Shown here piece by piece: positions 46,142 to 47,422 of a stretch of 47,422 bases of DNA. Made by a program: the position numbers and the translations under genes. Location: the NCBI GenBank assembly GCA_902727925.1, contig CACVAW010000005.1:1-47422 (forward strand), in the 5' to 3' direction. Within the stretch, counting starts at the first letter, position 1; the number at the start of each line of letters is the position of its first letter. Origin of the DNA: an uncultured Campylobacterales bacterium. GTDB lineage: Bacteria > Campylobacterota > Campylobacteria > Campylobacterales > CACVAW01. The notes below the pieces were generated by a model. That model was not told the origin of the DNA, searched no databases, and worked only from the letters and a program-made list of their open reading frames with translations.

Positions 46142-47376
46142 ATACTAAGACCTTTCAATTGTGTAACATCTCCAAAAATTAAAATTGCAGGTGAACTAAC
46201 TCCCCGTGATTTTTCATGTAAATTAGCAATTGTAGTTTTAATAACTACTTGATTTGTTCTACTTGCACTTCCCACAATAGCAACTTTATAATTCATATCA
46301 ATATTTTGATTTTTGGCTTCAGCTTCTATATATTTAGCACAAGAAAGACCCATGAGGACTACTGTTGTATGTTTTTCACGTTTAAGTAAGTCCATCCAAT
46401 ATAGATTAATTGCACCATCTTTAAGATGTGCAGATACTACAGAAAATGAATTTGAAACACCTCTATGAGTTAGTGGTATATTTGCTAGGCTTGGTCCAGC
46501 TATTGCTGAACTTATACCACTTATTACTTCTACACTAAAGTCATGTGAAGTTAAAAACTCATATTCTTCATATCCTCTACCAAAAATATATGGATCACCA
46601 CTTTTAAGTCTTGCTATCTTTTTACCAGATTTTGCATACTTCAAAAGTAGATTATTTATCTCACCTTGAACTAAAGAATGATTGTTTTTAGATTTGCCAA
46701 CAAAGATTTTTTCAGTACTTTTAGGAATTATTTCTAATATTTCTTTTGAAATCAAATTATCATAAAACACTACATCTAAATTTTGAATGATTTTATATGC
46801 TTTAATACTAAGAAGTTCAACATCACCTAACCCGCAACCAATCAAATATATTGGATTAAATAACCTTTTTGTTTTAAGTTCAGTTTTTTCTTTATTTATA
46901 ATACCATTTAATCTGTCTTGTGAACTTTCTTCACAAAGAGTTTCGATTTTTTCAGGGATTATTTCACTGATTTTTTGTTTTACTACTTTTATGACAGAAG
47001 GGCTACTTCCACCACTTGTAACTGCAATCTTTAATTTACCATAATACAAAATAGAAGAAAAGAAAAAATCACAATACTTTTGATCGGCTGACACATTTAT
47101 AAGTAAAAATCTCTTTTGTTTTTCTTCAAGTAATAAGTCAAGAACTTTTTTACTACCTGTACTATCAACCACAATATTATAATCTCTAGCATCTGATATC
47201 TCAAAATTTTTAATTGTTTTTTTGACATCAAGTTTATGGAAGTTTTCATCAAAATTTGATGAAATTACTTCAAAAACAATACCGTTTTTTTGGAGTGAAG
47301 TAGCACGTTTAAAACCTATCTTACCAGCACCGATTAAAAGTACTTTAGGGTTTGTCAGAGTTATAGGAAAGCTCAA
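46138..47376 (-). CDS. cysG: Siroheme synthase, two-domain CysG-like
   Basis: 412 residues. The N-terminal precorrin-2 dehydrogenase/ferrochelatase domain starts KVLLIGAGKIGFKRATSLQK (residues 11-30) and includes VTSGGSSPSVIKVVKQKI. The C-terminal uroporphyrinogen-III methyltransferase domain begins at about residue 175 with IYLIGCGLGDVELLSIKAYKI and carries ARLKSGDPYIFGRGYEE, SGISSAIAGPSLANIPLTHRG. Together they make siroheme, the cofactor of sulfite and nitrite reductases. It is shorter than E. coli CysG (457 residues). It is the first gene of the pair with the TrpD-like gene. Confidence 0.93.
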   Translation of the reverse strand: MSFPITLTNPKVLLIGAGKIGFKRATSLQKNGIVFEVISSNFDENFHKLDVKKTIKNFEISDARDYNIVVDSTGSKKVLDLLLEEKQKRFLLINVSADQKYCDFFFSSILYYGKLKIAVTSGGSSPSVIKVVKQKISEIIPEKIETLCEESSQDRLNGIINKEKTELKTKRLFNPIYLIGCGLGDVELLSIKAYKIIQNLDVVFYDNLISKEILEIIPKSTEKIFVGKSKNNHSLVQGEINNLLLKYAKSGKKIARLKSGDPYIFGRGYEEYEFLTSHDFSVEVISGISSAIAGPSLANIPLTHRGVSNSFSVVSAHLKDGAINLYWMDLLKREKHTTVVLMGLSCAKYIEAEAKNQNIDMNYKVAIVGSASRTNQVVIKTTIANLHEKSRGVSSPAILIFGDVTQLKGLSI

Positions 47377-47401
47377 TTAGTAGTCCTAGTATTAGAAGAT
47401 A

Positions 47402-47422
47402 TAGAGCCTATGATAGGCTCTA
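47402..47422. terminator. Hairpin at the window edge
   Basis: TAGAGCCTA (47402-47410) and TAGGCTCTA (47414-47422) form a perfect 9-bp stem with a three-base loop. The sequence beyond it is outside the window, so a T-run cannot be checked. It may end a gene coming from the right on the minus strand. Confidence 0.45.

Overview
The window is strongly AT-rich, makes frequent use of TTG starts and is almost fully coding. Gene order and protein families point to the phylum Campylobacterota (former Epsilonproteobacteria). The best markers are birA-parA-parB-atpF'-atpF-atpH-atpA-atpG-atpD-atpC-exbB-exbD, a PEB4-type PpiC gene directly before class II fructose-bisphosphate aldolase, eno followed by a DivIC/FtsL-like gene and an AMIN-domain gene, and carboxynorspermidine decarboxylase. 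An SbtA/SbtB bicarbonate-uptake pair and a MutS7-type mismatch protein suggest a marine or sulfidic, possibly autotrophic member rather than a host-restricted one. The genus cannot be fixed from the sequence alone.

Layout. 1-4.7 kb: end of nadE, trpS, murD (convergent), then eno, a small septum-type membrane protein and an AMIN-domain protein. 4.75-5.4 kb: a decayed IS30-family transposase. 5.4-17.2 kb: a long minus-strand run, read from right to left as an unknown coiled-coil gene, lpxB, a DUF945-like gene, nuoI-J-K-L, an outer-membrane barrel gene, nuoM-N, tatA, argS and rsfS. 17.2-23.4 kb: gatB, an acyl-CoA thioesterase, an SDR, nspC, the PpiC isomerase and fba. 23.4-32.7 kb: birA, parA, parB, the ATP synthase F1 and stalk genes, and exbB/exbD (tolQ/tolR). 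32.7-41.5 kb: an accessory stretch with AlkB, a pentapeptide/membrane protein, a patatin, a TetR regulator with a phased operator array, MutS7 fused to HNH, and a GmrSD-like DUF262/DUF1524 protein. 41.5-44.5 kb: sbtA-sbtB-purK-purE. 44.5-47.4 kb: a small phospholipase-A2-like protein, a second IS30 relic, a TrpD-like protein and a two-domain siroheme synthase.

Three signals stand out. (1) A 66-67 nt element predicted to fold into three hairpins occurs twice, before trpS and inside the ATP synthase operon before atpD. The stems differ in sequence but stay paired, while the loops are conserved. (2) Three GAACA-N2-YGTTC palindromes lie upstream of the TetR gene at exactly 33-bp steps, the first at the centre of a 52-bp inverted repeat, with no obvious target gene alongside. 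(3) Two unrelated proteins with HNH-type C-termini, MutS7 and a GmrSD-like protein, sit side by side. The sbtA-sbtB-purK-purE order is also notable because it places bicarbonate uptake next to a bicarbonate-consuming step of purine synthesis.

I saw no tRNA or rRNA gene and no CRISPR array.
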